The notes under the pieces are model-generated. The model had not been told where the DNA came from. It saw only the letters and a program-made list of their open reading frames with translations, and made no database searches. Position numbers and translations under genes: made by a program. 64,000 nt of DNA from MWEH01 sp035409945 (lineage in GTDB: Bacteria > Bacillota > Clostridia > Christensenellales > DTU072), in contig DAONQC010000005.1 in assembly GCA_035409945.1 (NCBI GenBank), positions 59,979-123,978 of the forward strand, in the 5' to 3' direction. Of this stretch, positions 1 through 8,908 are shown in pieces; the stretch's first letter is position 1, and the number at the start of each line of letters is the position of its first letter.

Positions 1-138
1 TTTTGTGACAACCTCATCCAAAGCGTTCGGCTCGACTGGAGCAGGTTCTTCAGGCTTCGGCTTACACGCGAATGCTGTCAGTGTCAAAATCAATGTGAAA
101 ATTAACACTATCGGCAAAAGAACTCTTAATTTCTTCAT
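1..138 (-). CDS. Lipoprotein, 5' part only (runs off the left edge)
   Basis: The first 46 codons of a leftward gene are present. They encode a typical Gram-positive lipoprotein signal peptide: a basic MKKLR start, a hydrophobic core of about 17 residues and a lipobox ending TAFAC, with the Cys at residue 25. A Pro/Glu-rich linker (KPKPEEPAPVEP) follows. The start is set by a strong GGAGGA motif about 9 nt upstream of the ATG and by a good promoter at 213-241. The mature domain lies outside the window, so no function can be given. The protein should be anchored on the outer face of the membrane. Confidence 0.8.
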   Translation of the reverse strand, partial: MKKLRVLLPIVLIFTLILTLTAFACKPKPEEPAPVEPNALDEVVTK

Positions 139-212
139 CTCTTTTTTTCCTCCTATTTTTTATTTCCGTGCAGTGTATTCTTATTTTACACGGAATTTTT
201 CATATACTTATT

Positions 213-241
213 ATTTTACAATAACAATTTATACATGTCAA
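213..241 (-). promoter_or_regulatory. Sigma-A type promoter of the left-edge lipoprotein
   Basis: On the minus strand there is a perfect TTGACA (236-241), a 17-nt spacer and TAAAAT (213-218). Transcription would begin near 206, giving a leader of about 68 nt before the ATG at 138. The leader contains a CCGTG...CACGG inverted repeat around 166-193. Confidence 0.65.
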
Positions 242-366
242 ACAACATTTTCTTGCAAACAATGTCGTTATTCGGCGCATCTAATGGATAATATCCAAAA
301 ATATGCAATAAAATACGATTAAGTCACTATTTAACGTGATATATGCATATTTACACGCTGTTTATA

Positions 367-457
367 CTTTCCATTTACAATTTATTTAGGACACTTGGAG
401 ACTTTCTTATTCGGTGAAATCTATACCGAGTGTTCCTTCACGATTATACATTAACGG
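367..457 (-). repeat. Diverged copy of the 3' end of the neighbouring flavoprotein gene
   Basis: This stretch aligns to 467-557, the last ~80 nt of the FAD-oxidase gene plus a few bases past its stop, at an offset of 100 bp. Shared blocks include CTTTCC-TTTAC, GAGACTTTCT/GAAGACTTTT, ATTCGG and CCGAGTGTTCC. Translated on the minus strand the copy still reads GTLGIDFTE where the gene has GTLGLDLPE, then meets a stop. It is one of a series of such gene-tail copies in the window. The remaining bases of 139-474 hold only the lipoprotein leader and promoter and AT-rich DNA. Confidence 0.8.
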
Positions 458-474
458 CAAGTTTTACTTTCCTT

Positions 475-2265
475 TTACCACTTGGGGCGTTTGAAGACTT
501 TTTCTGATTCGGGAAGATCAAGTCCGAGTGTTCCGCCTGGGTTCATAATGTTATCGGGGTCAAAGTGGTTTTTAAGTGCTTTAAATATATCTAATTGGTT
601 GGAACCAATTTGTCCTTCAAGCCAGGGAGCAAATAGTTTGCCTATTCCGTGATGGTGAGACATTGCAGCGCCAGACGCTTGAATATGATCTAGTATACCC
701 CTATGATAACTTACAAACTCGTCTATATCTGTCATTTTTGCTATGAATATGAAGTAAAGATTTGCACCCTGTGGATATGCATGTGATAAGTGAGTCATGC
801 AGAATGTGTTAGGACGGGATTTACAATATTTCCGTACAAACTGATGTACTTCTAACATATTATCCCAATTAACTGAACATTCCATAGTTTCTATCATTAC
901 ACCAAAATCTTGAAGATTATCTCTCATATATGGATCAGAAAATCTTCCATGTTCCCAGCCTTGTGTAACATATTTAGTTAAATAAAATCCACCATGTTTT
1001 TTGCAAATCTTCTTCACTTGCTTATGCATGTTTTTACAGAAATTCTTTTCACCATCTGTAAATCCTAAAAAGATACAGCGTTTATTTTCTTCGTATCCTA
1101 AAGCTCTTAAGATTTTATCAGCTGGAGTGTCATGGTCGATTCCATACATTTGTAGCATTATGTTACTTTCTTCAGGGTCTGATAATCTAAACACTGAAGG
1201 AAAACCAAATTCTGCTTGCATAATTTCTTTTGCTGCCGCCACTCCACTTTCAAAGTCTTTGAATATGAAACTGAATTTATAATGGTTTTCTGGCATCGCT
1301 CTGAATATCTTTAAGGTTACATTTGTTAAAATTCCAAATGCGCCCTCTCCACCTATCATTATTTGATTGATGTCTGGACCTGTTGCCTTTGCTGGATAAG
1401 TATCAGTTTTAATGTTTCCTATGGGCGTTACATATTCTTGTCCTAAAACTATATGCTCAATTTTTCCATAGTATGTAGAGTTTTGCCCCGCCCCTCTCGT
1501 TACTACCCAACCACCAACTGAACTGTATTCAAATGATTGTGGAAAATGCCCACAGGTATATCTTCTTTTTGCACCATAAAGTTCAGGGGCATTGTTTAAA
1601 ACGTGTTCTAAATCTGGGCCCATCATTCCAGCTTGCACTGTAATTGAATGGTTAGTCTCATTGAATTCTATAACTTTATTAAACCTCTTTCTCATGTCTA
1701 GAGTTATCGCACCTTTTCTCATAGGTTCCACACCTCTAGTAACTGATGAGCCACCTCCGTAAACATATATTGGAATTTTATCCTCTTTACAAATTGCCAC
1801 AATTTTTTCAATATGTTCTGTAGTATCTGGATATATTACAAGATCTGGTACGTTTTCAATGATTTTATTTCTAAGCCTTAATATGTCTAGCATAGTTTTT
1901 CCATACGCTACACTAGCTCTCGTAAATGGATCTTGGCTTACAAACTCTTTTCCAACTACATCTTCAAATTTTTTAATTTGTTCCTTTGTGAGAGTGATTG
2001 GAGAGTCAACTTCTACCTTTTCAAGCCCTGCAAATATTGGAGTTTTGAAATCTTCATCAGTCATACCAAAGCTTTTCTTTATCATTTTGTATAACGATTC
2101 TCTGGGTGCTTTTGCTGCATCTGGATGTCCCCACTTAAAGAGACTTCTATATGATTTTTCTGGAGTTTCAACAATCCACGGTGGTTGATACCCTTTGTAT
2201 TCTTTTAGTGGTACTTCATTTTGCGGTTTAGGTAACCACGGTTTTAATGGTTTTACTTTTGTCAT
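475..2265 (-). CDS. FAD-binding oxidase resembling alkylglycerone-phosphate synthase
   Basis: This 596-residue flavoprotein belongs to the FAD_binding_4 (PCMH fold) / FAD-oxidase_C family. The FAD-binding loop GGGSSVTRGVEP lies near residue 170, followed by QAGMMGPDLE and a GGWVVTRGAGQNSTYYGKIE segment. Near the C-terminus SHHHGIGK closely matches the SHHHGxGK motif of alkylglycerone-phosphate synthase (AGPS). AGPS swaps the acyl chain of acyl-DHAP for a fatty alcohol in ether-lipid synthesis. Other relatives are D-lactate, glycolate and 2-hydroxyglutarate dehydrogenases, so the substrate is not settled. The ATG is preceded by GAGGAGG. It is the last gene of a leftward cluster with GlpA-like and kinase genes, which favours a glycerol- or DHAP-derived substrate (inference). 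A diverged copy of its 3' end lies 100 bp downstream. Confidence 0.85.
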   Translation of the reverse strand: MTKVKPLKPWLPKPQNEVPLKEYKGYQPPWIVETPEKSYRSLFKWGHPDAAKAPRESLYKMIKKSFGMTDEDFKTPIFAGLEKVEVDSPITLTKEQIKKFEDVVGKEFVSQDPFTRASVAYGKTMLDILRLRNKIIENVPDLVIYPDTTEHIEKIVAICKEDKIPIYVYGGGSSVTRGVEPMRKGAITLDMRKRFNKVIEFNETNHSITVQAGMMGPDLEHVLNNAPELYGAKRRYTCGHFPQSFEYSSVGGWVVTRGAGQNSTYYGKIEHIVLGQEYVTPIGNIKTDTYPAKATGPDINQIMIGGEGAFGILTNVTLKIFRAMPENHYKFSFIFKDFESGVAAAKEIMQAEFGFPSVFRLSDPEESNIMLQMYGIDHDTPADKILRALGYEENKRCIFLGFTDGEKNFCKNMHKQVKKICKKHGGFYLTKYVTQGWEHGRFSDPYMRDNLQDFGVMIETMECSVNWDNMLEVHQFVRKYCKSRPNTFCMTHLSHAYPQGANLYFIFIAKMTDIDEFVSYHRGILDHIQASGAAMSHHHGIGKLFAPWLEGQIGSNQLDIFKALKNHFDPDNIMNPGGTLGLDLPESEKVFKRPKW

Positions 2266-2497
2266 TTAAATTCCTCCTCGTAATATTGTAATTGTCTTTT
2301 AACCAGCATATGGCAAACTTCGACTTCTTATGTATGTTTGATTCATTTAATTATGTAGTTTGATTAAATTCATAATGTCATCGTCATTTAACCGTAAACT
2401 TTACTGGCTTAAGCTATATATTTATTCTAGTTGATTATTTAGTTTGATTTCATTTTTTTTCTAGCTTTTCTAAATCCATTGTTGTTCTTTATTTGTG

Positions 2498-4048
2498 CTA
2501 GTCTGCGCCAAAGTGTTTTCTTCTTACTTTTTCGATATTTTTGAAGATGGGCTTTAGTCTTGGGTAGCTTATCATATATACTTCATCAAATATTGCTTTG
2601 TATTTTTCATGGACTTCAGGGTTAGGTAGATATTCTTTACTCACGTGAACCATCTTTCTAACTGCAGTTTCATATGATGGATAGTGACCTATCCCTACAA
2701 ATCCACATATTGCAGCACCTAAGCCACTTGTTTCATATGTTTGTACCCTTTGGATAGGTAGTCCGAAAATATCTGCCGTTATCTGACATACTAGATTGGA
2801 TTGTGCACCTCCACCAGAGACCATCACTCTATTGATGGGAATACCCGATTTTTTCTCTAATTTGTTTTTTCCAGCAAGTAAGGAAAAATTGATTCCTTCA
2901 ATTATTGCCCTATACACATGAAGCGTTGTATGCCTTTCATTGAATCCTATCATAGCACCTCTAGCTTCTGGTCTTCTGATTGATGGCGACCAGTACGGTT
3001 CTACATATAGCCCTTCACATCCAGGTTCGATTTCTTTAACTAGTTCATCCAATTTCTTTTCTGAAACTGGACATATCTTGTCAGGATAAAAACGTTTAAC
3101 AAACTCTTCCACAAACCAAGTTAATGTCCAATATCCTCTAAATATCATTATTTCAGGATTATATCTATCCTTATGTACTGCTGGATATGCAGGAACAAAC
3201 GGTGATGACTCTATGTATTTTTTACTAGAAATTTGAATAGTCGCAGTTGTGCCAAACGATATTGAAGCTACGTCTTCATCAATTGCACCAACTCCTAAGG
3301 TTTCACAGCCCTTATCAGAGCCACCTGCAACAAGTGGAAGACCTTCAGGTATTCCGGTAAGGAGAGATGCCTCTTTTGTAATATTACCAATTACACTACC
3401 TGCTGGCACAATATCATAGAGTTTACTTTGTTCTAATTTGAAAGGTACAAACATTGTAGCTTTTGGGTCCGTCCATTTTCTTTTTTTATAATTCATTGGA
3501 ACGTGCCCAATAGTTGAAGCTATACTATCTACCAAGTTCCCAGTCAGCATATAATTTAGGTACGTGGAGTACATTACATACTTATCTGTTAATGCCCATA
3601 TTTCTGGTTCGTTTTCTTTTATCCAGTTATATCTTGCCTCTTTCCGATTTTCTTCATACACCCTTTTCATTCCTAAGAGTTTTAACACTGCAGATGTAAA
3701 AAGGGGGGTCTTGTCAGGGCATTCGGCTTTTCTTCTATCTAGCCAGATAATACAAGGTCTAAGTGGCTTTCTATCTTTATCTAGGCATATACCCACATCC
3801 CTCATGGTAGTGACACAAACCGCAGCAATGTTTTCCCATTTATCTTCGTTTTCTTCCTTTAGTTTTTTGGACGCCGAACAGAATTTCTCCCAGTATAGTT
3901 CGGGCTCTTGTTCTGCCCAACCTTCATACTTAGAAAAGTATGCTTCAAATGGTTCTCTGACTTTTGCTACAAGGTCACCTTTATCGTTGTATAACATGGC
4001 TCTCGTGCTCTGCGTCCCACAATCAAATGTTAACATTAACTTTTCCAT
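2498..4048 (-). CDS. FGGY-family carbohydrate/polyol kinase
   Basis: The 516-residue length is normal for the family. The N-terminal FGGY domain opens with the phosphate-binding motif LTFDCGTQSTRAML and includes WLDRRKAE. The C-terminal half has GGSDKGCETLGVGAIDEDVASISFGTTA and the adenosine-motif stretch VSGGGAQSNLVCQITADI followed by ETSGLGAAICG. Members phosphorylate glycerol, xylulose, erythritol and similar substrates with ATP; the specificity cannot be read here. It is cytoplasmic. It sits between a DUF1667 gene and the AGPS-like gene in a leftward cluster that also holds a GlpA-like dehydrogenase, so glycerol or a related polyol is the most likely substrate (inference). The start is preceded by TAGGAGAAAG. 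In the 230-bp gap downstream a very diverged copy of the C-terminal codons may be present (around 2305-2345), with weak support. Confidence 0.87.
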   Translation of the reverse strand: MEKLMLTFDCGTQSTRAMLYNDKGDLVAKVREPFEAYFSKYEGWAEQEPELYWEKFCSASKKLKEENEDKWENIAAVCVTTMRDVGICLDKDRKPLRPCIIWLDRRKAECPDKTPLFTSAVLKLLGMKRVYEENRKEARYNWIKENEPEIWALTDKYVMYSTYLNYMLTGNLVDSIASTIGHVPMNYKKRKWTDPKATMFVPFKLEQSKLYDIVPAGSVIGNITKEASLLTGIPEGLPLVAGGSDKGCETLGVGAIDEDVASISFGTTATIQISSKKYIESSPFVPAYPAVHKDRYNPEIMIFRGYWTLTWFVEEFVKRFYPDKICPVSEKKLDELVKEIEPGCEGLYVEPYWSPSIRRPEARGAMIGFNERHTTLHVYRAIIEGINFSLLAGKNKLEKKSGIPINRVMVSGGGAQSNLVCQITADIFGLPIQRVQTYETSGLGAAICGFVGIGHYPSYETAVRKMVHVSKEYLPNPEVHEKYKAIFDEVYMISYPRLKPIFKNIEKVRRKHFGAD

Positions 4049-4192
4049 TTACTTTCTCCTATCGATATACATTGGTCTACTCGCGCGCATCTATTTTTTG
4101 ACTCTTTGTTTGTTTTTGCTTTACCTTCCCTTAATTAGTAATTCGGCAAATATGGGCACCTATTGCCCATGGCATATTATATTTTTCACAAA

Positions 4193-4564
4193 CTACATTT
4201 CTTTATCGGTTATTATTCTAGTCATGTCAGACGTCGTTATTATGTCAGCACCTGTCCCACAAACATTTGATATTAATGTTGTCCCTATTGGATACACTTT
4301 ATCAATCACCACTTTGTTTATTTCTTCCATAACTTTAAAGATGTCTCCTTTAGGAATTTCCGTCGCCGTTCTAACTGAAACCACTGGCAACTCAGGGAAA
4401 ATAGTCTTTACAGTAGTTGCTATAGTCCTGGTGGGATTTGTGACTTCTTTTTCACCAAATCTCTTGCCCCTTAAGCAATCGTTTCCTTCAACTATGACTT
4501 CAGAATCTTTAATTTCAATTGTTAAAAAACATCCCTTTGGACATTCTATACAAGTTAAATTCAT
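4193..4564 (-). CDS. DUF1667 protein, cysteine-containing partner of GlpA-like dehydrogenase
   Basis: The protein has 123 residues. The N-terminus reads MNLTCIECPKGC, then GNDCLRGKRFGEKEV and TNPTRTIATTVK, the signature of DUF1667. Four cysteines (CIECPKGC plus NDC) could bind an Fe-S cluster or other metal. DUF1667 genes commonly sit directly after GlpA-like and NAD/FAD-oxidoreductase genes in anaerobes, and the same order is seen here. The three proteins are therefore taken to act together as an anaerobic glycerol-3-phosphate (or similar) oxidising complex. That role is inferred from context; the family has no firmly assigned biochemistry known to me. The start has AAGGATGAA upstream. Confidence 0.85.
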   Translation of the reverse strand: MNLTCIECPKGCFLTIEIKDSEVIVEGNDCLRGKRFGEKEVTNPTRTIATTVKTIFPELPVVSVRTATEIPKGDIFKVMEEINKVVIDKVYPIGTTLISNVCGTGADIITTSDMTRIITDKEM

Positions 4565-4641
4565 TTCATCCTTCCTAAATTTATTTTCACTCGATTTTAA
4601 TGACTGGTTTTGCTATATATCGGTTGATTGGTGCGTCGTTT

Positions 4642-4780
4642 GAGCTTTATCTATCACTATTAGTGCCTTATCTATAATTATTCGTAACTAACCATCGCTA
4701 TTTGTGCCTTATTTATAGTTGTTTGCAACTATCCAACGCTGTTTGTATCTCAACCGTTGTTGTTTGCCTTATTTATCGCT
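4642..4780. repeat. Degenerate short tandem repeats around the end of the FAD/NAD oxidoreductase gene
   Basis: The motif GTGCCTTAT-TATA recurs at 4663, 4703 and, as TTGCCTTATTTATCGCTAG, at 4764; a weaker start is at 4642. The last occurrence spans the stop codon of the oxidoreductase gene (minus-strand reading SDK-stop). The upstream copies read NNYK-stop and NNYR-stop in the same register. This is a short, poorly conserved example of the gene-tail copies seen elsewhere in the window. Confidence 0.55.
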
Positions 4781-6043
4781 AGTTGGACATGCTTCTACAT
4801 TTTCAGCAAATAGTAAAACTTCTACCTGATCTCCTTTTTCTAACTTTAATGGTACTGAGATTTTTTCCATCTCTGGAGGTCTTAAAGCAATATATTTTTT
4901 AGTAAATACTTCCCCTCCGTTTACAGTAACTACTACTTTTGCTTTCAGCATATCTGTACTTGCTCTAAAAAAGAATGTAGTCTTTTCTTTTAGAGAATTT
5001 ATATCTATGTATTGTGGCACCAGGTACATGCACCCTTTAGAACCTACTTCTATTAATTCCCTTTTGTTTTCACTGCCTATATTTTTACCAGCAATTTCTG
5101 AAACTTCACTGACATAATCAACCAGGTCGTGCACATGTAACGCATTGCCTACACTATATATCCCATCTGTTAATGTCATCATGTTTTGATCTACAAATGG
5201 CCCTTTTGTTCTTTTGTCTATCAATATATCTAAACTTTCTGCAATTTCGTTTTCGGGTATTAAACCAACGGAAACAATTAGTGCATCACACTTGATATAT
5301 TCTTCAGTTCCTTTTATCGGATTCATCTTATCATCTACTGAGGATATCTCCACCTCTTCAACCCTTCTATTTCCAAACACTCTAGTCACTGTTTTTGAAA
5401 GATGAAGAGGTATATCAAAGTCAATTAAGCACTGTTGAATGTTTCTAGAAAGTCCACTAGGTGTAGATTTTGCTTCATATACGCCTATTACATCTGCACC
5501 TTCTAACTTTAGCCTTCTTGCCATAATTAAGCCAATATCACCACTTCCTAAGATGACACATCTCTTGGTGGGCATAAGTCCCATTAAATTTACAAAGTTC
5601 TGAGCATTACCTGCTGTCATTACCCCAGCTGGTCTATCCCCGTGAATATTGACTTGCCTTGCAGTTCTTTCTCTGCAACCATTTGCAAGTATTAACCTTT
5701 TAGCTGCATAAGTTTTTATCCCAAGCTTTGATGTAGTTGTTACTACATATTGATCTTTTATCTTTTCAACTTTAATGACAAAAGTTAGGGTCTCAAGTTT
5801 TATATTTGGCTTTTGAAAAACCATTTGAATATACCTTTCTGCATATTCTGGACCTGATAGCTTTTCCTTAAACCTTACAAGCCCAAACCCATCGTGAATA
5901 CATTGTTTGAGTATGCCCCCTGCACGCGCTTCTCTTTCAATGAGTAGCACTGAGTATTTTTCATCTACAGCTTCAGCCGCAGCGAGTCCCGCTGGTCCAG
6001 CTCCGATAATTATTACATCATATTTAATTATTTCTCTTGCCAT
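4769..6043 (-). CDS. NAD(P)/FAD-dependent oxidoreductase of the GlpA-DUF1667 cluster
   Basis: This 424-residue disulphide-reductase-fold flavoprotein has an N-terminal FAD dinucleotide-binding motif (GAGPAGLAAAEAV), a second Rossmann motif for NAD(P) (GSGDIGLIMARRL, near residue 165) and GIYSVGNALHVHDLVD near residue 295. The C-terminal ~90 residues form an extra beta-rich domain (VVVTVNGGEVFTKKY). It probably passes electrons from the neighbouring GlpA-like dehydrogenase to NAD or another acceptor (inference from gene order). It lies 69 bp downstream of the GlpA-like gene in the same orientation, consistent with co-transcription. The ATG start is preceded by AAGGATACTAA. Confidence 0.87.
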   Translation of the reverse strand: MAREIIKYDVIIIGAGPAGLAAAEAVDEKYSVLLIEREARAGGILKQCIHDGFGLVRFKEKLSGPEYAERYIQMVFQKPNIKLETLTFVIKVEKIKDQYVVTTTSKLGIKTYAAKRLILANGCRERTARQVNIHGDRPAGVMTAGNAQNFVNLMGLMPTKRCVILGSGDIGLIMARRLKLEGADVIGVYEAKSTPSGLSRNIQQCLIDFDIPLHLSKTVTRVFGNRRVEEVEISSVDDKMNPIKGTEEYIKCDALIVSVGLIPENEIAESLDILIDKRTKGPFVDQNMMTLTDGIYSVGNALHVHDLVDYVSEVSEIAGKNIGSENKRELIEVGSKGCMYLVPQYIDINSLKEKTTFFFRASTDMLKAKVVVTVNGGEVFTKKYIALRPPEMEKISVPLKLEKGDQVEVLLFAENVEACPTSDK

Positions 6044-6112
6044 TTAGTATCCTTAACTTATGTTTTATGTCACCTATATTGACTATATATCGCGCAACCT
6101 AAACGCTTAATT

Positions 6113-7822
6113 TTACTTTGTTTTACCAACAAATAACTTACTTGTTGAGCCTTTCTTTGTTATATCCACAAGGGGTATATTACATTCTTTTGAGATTATT
6201 TCAGCTACTAGTGGAGAGCAAAAACCTCCTTGGCATCTGCCCATCCCGGGACGTACTCTCCTCTTTATTGCATCTATTTGAGGAACTACTATTGGAGACC
6301 TAAGTACATCTATTATTTCACCTTTTGATATCTCTTCACAACGACAGACAATTTCACCATAATCGGGGTTTTTCTTAATTAACTCATCTCTTTCTTCAAC
6401 TGTCATTTCACTAACCTTGGGAATAGGTTTTCTTGTAGCGACAAACGAAGTATTTGGTTTAACTACTATATTTTCATTTTCATACATTGCTTGAATTACT
6501 AAATTTGCTATCTCTACAGCAATAGCTGGAGCTGCAGTAATCCCTGGAGACTGTATTGCAGCAGCTTGTACAAAATTACGCACTTTTTTGTTCTTTTCAA
6601 TTATGAATTCTTCTTCATATGAAGGAGCTCTAGTCCCTGCAAAATATGTGATTATATCCTGTCTTTTTAGACTTGGTACTGTAGTGGATTGTTTTGCCCA
6701 AATTTCATCTATGTCCTCACGAGAGGTTTTTTCATCTTCTTTATCTATTATCTCTGTTGCGTTTGGTCCAAGAAGGGTATTTTTATCTATGGTAGGAAGT
6801 ATTCCTCCACCTTTAGTTTTTGAGCCTTTTTTAACCATTATTCCGATAACAGATTTTGTAAGGCGAGAATCTTGATTGGCTTTTTTATCCATTATTATTT
6901 CTACACCTTTTCTTGGATGAATAGTAAAAAATCTATCTCCTGCCCATTCTGCAATGGTATCGCTAAACACACCAGCTGCATTAATTACAACTTTAGGAAA
7001 TATGGTCCCCCTCGTTGTCTTCACTGCTTTTATGTATGTACCATCACTGACAATTCCAGTAACTGCGCAGTTTAAGGCAATTTCCACTCCGTTAATTGCT
7101 GCTGATTCAGCAAAGGCTATTGTTGTTTGGTAGGGACAAATTATTCCTGCCGATGGACAGGCAAAACCTCCATAGTTATACCCTACATTTGGAGCTATTT
7201 CTTTAATCTCATCATTTGTTAAACCTTCAATTGGAATATCATTAAGTTTACCTCTCAACTTGATGAAGGGTAATAATAGTTTTTGAAACTTTGTGGTAAA
7301 TAACACAGTTTGCCCACACCTATCAAACTCAAGACCTAAATCCTTACTTAACTGGTCGTACATCTTATTGCCAGCTACATTGTATTTAACTTTGATGCTT
7401 GAAGATTTTAAATCAATACCAGGATGGATTTCACCATCGTTTCTAGAAGATTGAGCCATTGCAACATCGGATTCTTTTTCTACAAGCATTACATCTAGCT
7501 CATATTTACTTAGTTCTCTAGCTATTGCGCACCCTACTATCCCGCCCCCAATAATTAGTACATCAGGAGTTTTCCCCTCATACTTATTATCTTTAAAACT
7601 GGGGATACGCATAGGTTTTGGGGTATAACCTTTTAGTTTAATGTTATTTACAACACCTCTAGATTTTTTGGAAATTGCAAGTTGACCACACTTTAAAATA
7701 TCTTCATATGATAAAAGCTCGCCTTCAAGCACCGTTGCACCATTTTCATACTTTACAACAATTTGCCCATAGCCAGCTTTAACTAATTTTTTCTGTATGA
7801 TTTTTATAAAATTTTTATTCAC
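6113..7822 (-). CDS. GlpA-like FAD-dependent glycerol-3-phosphate dehydrogenase with N-terminal BON-like and C-terminal [2Fe-2S] domains
   Basis: The protein has 569 residues. Residues 1-70 resemble a small BON-type alpha/beta domain (VVKYENGATVLEGELLSYED). A DAO-family FAD domain starts at DVLIIGGGIVGCAIAREL and continues with SSRNDGEIHPGI. The C-terminal BFD-like domain has IVCRCEEISKGEI and GMGRCQGGFC, four cysteines for a [2Fe-2S] cluster. This is the architecture of anaerobic glycerol-3-phosphate dehydrogenase GlpA and relatives. The start is GTG, set by AGGAG six bases upstream. It is the first gene of the leftward five-gene cluster; a TATAAT at about 7943-7948 is a possible -10 with no clear -35. 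Exact substrate is not proven; 2-hydroxyglutarate-type substrates are an alternative. Confidence 0.86.
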   Translation of the reverse strand: MNKNFIKIIQKKLVKAGYGQIVVKYENGATVLEGELLSYEDILKCGQLAISKKSRGVVNNIKLKGYTPKPMRIPSFKDNKYEGKTPDVLIIGGGIVGCAIARELSKYELDVMLVEKESDVAMAQSSRNDGEIHPGIDLKSSSIKVKYNVAGNKMYDQLSKDLGLEFDRCGQTVLFTTKFQKLLLPFIKLRGKLNDIPIEGLTNDEIKEIAPNVGYNYGGFACPSAGIICPYQTTIAFAESAAINGVEIALNCAVTGIVSDGTYIKAVKTTRGTIFPKVVINAAGVFSDTIAEWAGDRFFTIHPRKGVEIIMDKKANQDSRLTKSVIGIMVKKGSKTKGGGILPTIDKNTLLGPNATEIIDKEDEKTSREDIDEIWAKQSTTVPSLKRQDIITYFAGTRAPSYEEEFIIEKNKKVRNFVQAAAIQSPGITAAPAIAVEIANLVIQAMYENENIVVKPNTSFVATRKPIPKVSEMTVEERDELIKKNPDYGEIVCRCEEISKGEIIDVLRSPIVVPQIDAIKRRVRPGMGRCQGGFCSPLVAEIISKECNIPLVDITKKGSTSKLFVGKTK

Positions 7823-8195
7823 TGAGCTCTCCTAGTCATAACCAAATGAATGCATCTTCTAGGTTTGAACCATACATAGTAGAATACCTGTGCATTCTAT
7901 AACATATGACACATTAAACCTAAATCACCGACCCATTACGATTATACTACCACTTAAACAAGAGTGTGTAAAGAGCGGAGTTTTTTACTATCGCCACCAT
8001 TTGCAACGACCAAGTACCTATTTGTCGTCCTCCGTACTATGACAACCAACACTTATCTTATAACGCCTAGCGTCTATTCACCGTGCACTTACTATGATAA
8101 CTTACACTTGCTATTTGTAACCAATGTCGTTTGAGTTTATCAAATCTTGATTTGTCTTGATTAGCAAAAGTTTGCCTTAAAAAATTAACTGTTGC
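7823..8195. other. Non-coding gap with dispersed repeat, upstream of the GlpA-like cluster
   Basis: No plausible gene is seen. The right part (7985-8115) holds a dispersed intergenic repeat. TACTATGACAACCAACACTT (8035-8054) recurs as CTTACTATGATAACTTACAC (8088-8107), and the ~75-bp block starting TTTACTATC recurs at 12844-12925. A weaker relative (CTTACTATAAAAACTAAC) is at 62939. Confidence 0.5.
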
Positions 8196-8849
8196 TTATT
8201 TTTCTTTGCCATCATTATCTTCAGGCTGGACCAAGTTTAAATCCTTGTTACCATTATCTTCTGGTTTAACCGAATCTAAATCTTCGCTACTTTTATCTTC
8301 TTCTGCATCTCCTACTTTTACTAGTGTGATTTGCTGTAAAAGGACATATTCAACGATACTTAAGGTAATAGCGACTGTAGTTAGAAAAAGCCCTACTAGT
8401 TCTAGAGTTAAAAATTCAGTCTTACTTTCAACTGAAATAAAAATAATTTTACATATGATGTGAATACATAGCATTACTAATTTACCTAGTGACAAAGATT
8501 CCTTTGCTGCTTTAATATCGAAAAACTCTTTACGAGTTAAAATCTCTTTTTTAGAAAATATGCTACTTCTCTTAATGGCACTGACTATTATGAGAAGCAA
8601 AACTACTAGTCCTGACATAACTACATACCAAGAATATGTGGATTTCATATCAAAAATTAGTGGCGCTAAAACTATAGCAAAAAGAATTAGTGAAATTATA
8701 ATGAGTGCAAATCTATATTGGTTAAGTAAATGCTTATCGGCTGTGATTGCATACTTTTCACCGATATATACAGCCTTTGTTTTGATTTTGCCTTTAGTAT
8801 CTTCGCTTGGCTCTAGTTTATAATCTTTAATTACTTCTTTTCTTCTCAT
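8196..8849 (-). CDS. Unassigned four-helix membrane protein with acidic repeat tail
   Basis: I do not recognise this 217-residue protein. A charged cytoplasmic N-terminus (~40 residues) is followed by two hydrophobic segments near 45-65 and 75-95, a basic loop (KRSSIFSKKEILTRKEF) and two more near 120-140 and 148-172. The last ~45 residues are acidic and hydrophilic with an internal duplication: DLDSVKPEDNGNK is followed by DLNLVQPEDNDGK. It lies between the ABC exporter genes and the GlpA-like cluster in the same orientation, but gaps of over 300 bp on both sides argue against an operon. The ATG is preceded by a modest ribosome binding site. Confidence 0.7.
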   Translation of the reverse strand: MRRKEVIKDYKLEPSEDTKGKIKTKAVYIGEKYAITADKHLLNQYRFALIIISLILFAIVLAPLIFDMKSTYSWYVVMSGLVVLLLIIVSAIKRSSIFSKKEILTRKEFFDIKAAKESLSLGKLVMLCIHIICKIIFISVESKTEFLTLELVGLFLTTVAITLSIVEYVLLQQITLVKVGDAEEDKSSEDLDSVKPEDNGNKDLNLVQPEDNDGKEK

Positions 8850-8908
8850 TTTTACCTTACATTCTCTTTATCATTATGCATCTATGATAACACAATAAGC
8901 ACTTTTAT

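Noticed and set aside
475..2265. Firm call of ether-lipid synthase for the flavoprotein
   Set aside because: The SHHHGxGK motif and FAD loop are suggestive but shared in part with other family members, so only a resemblance is claimed.
4720..4768. Short tandem motifs considered as an RNA element or attenuator
   Set aside because: No stable hairpin with a T run; the register matches the gene's stop codon, so the gene-tail explanation is better.
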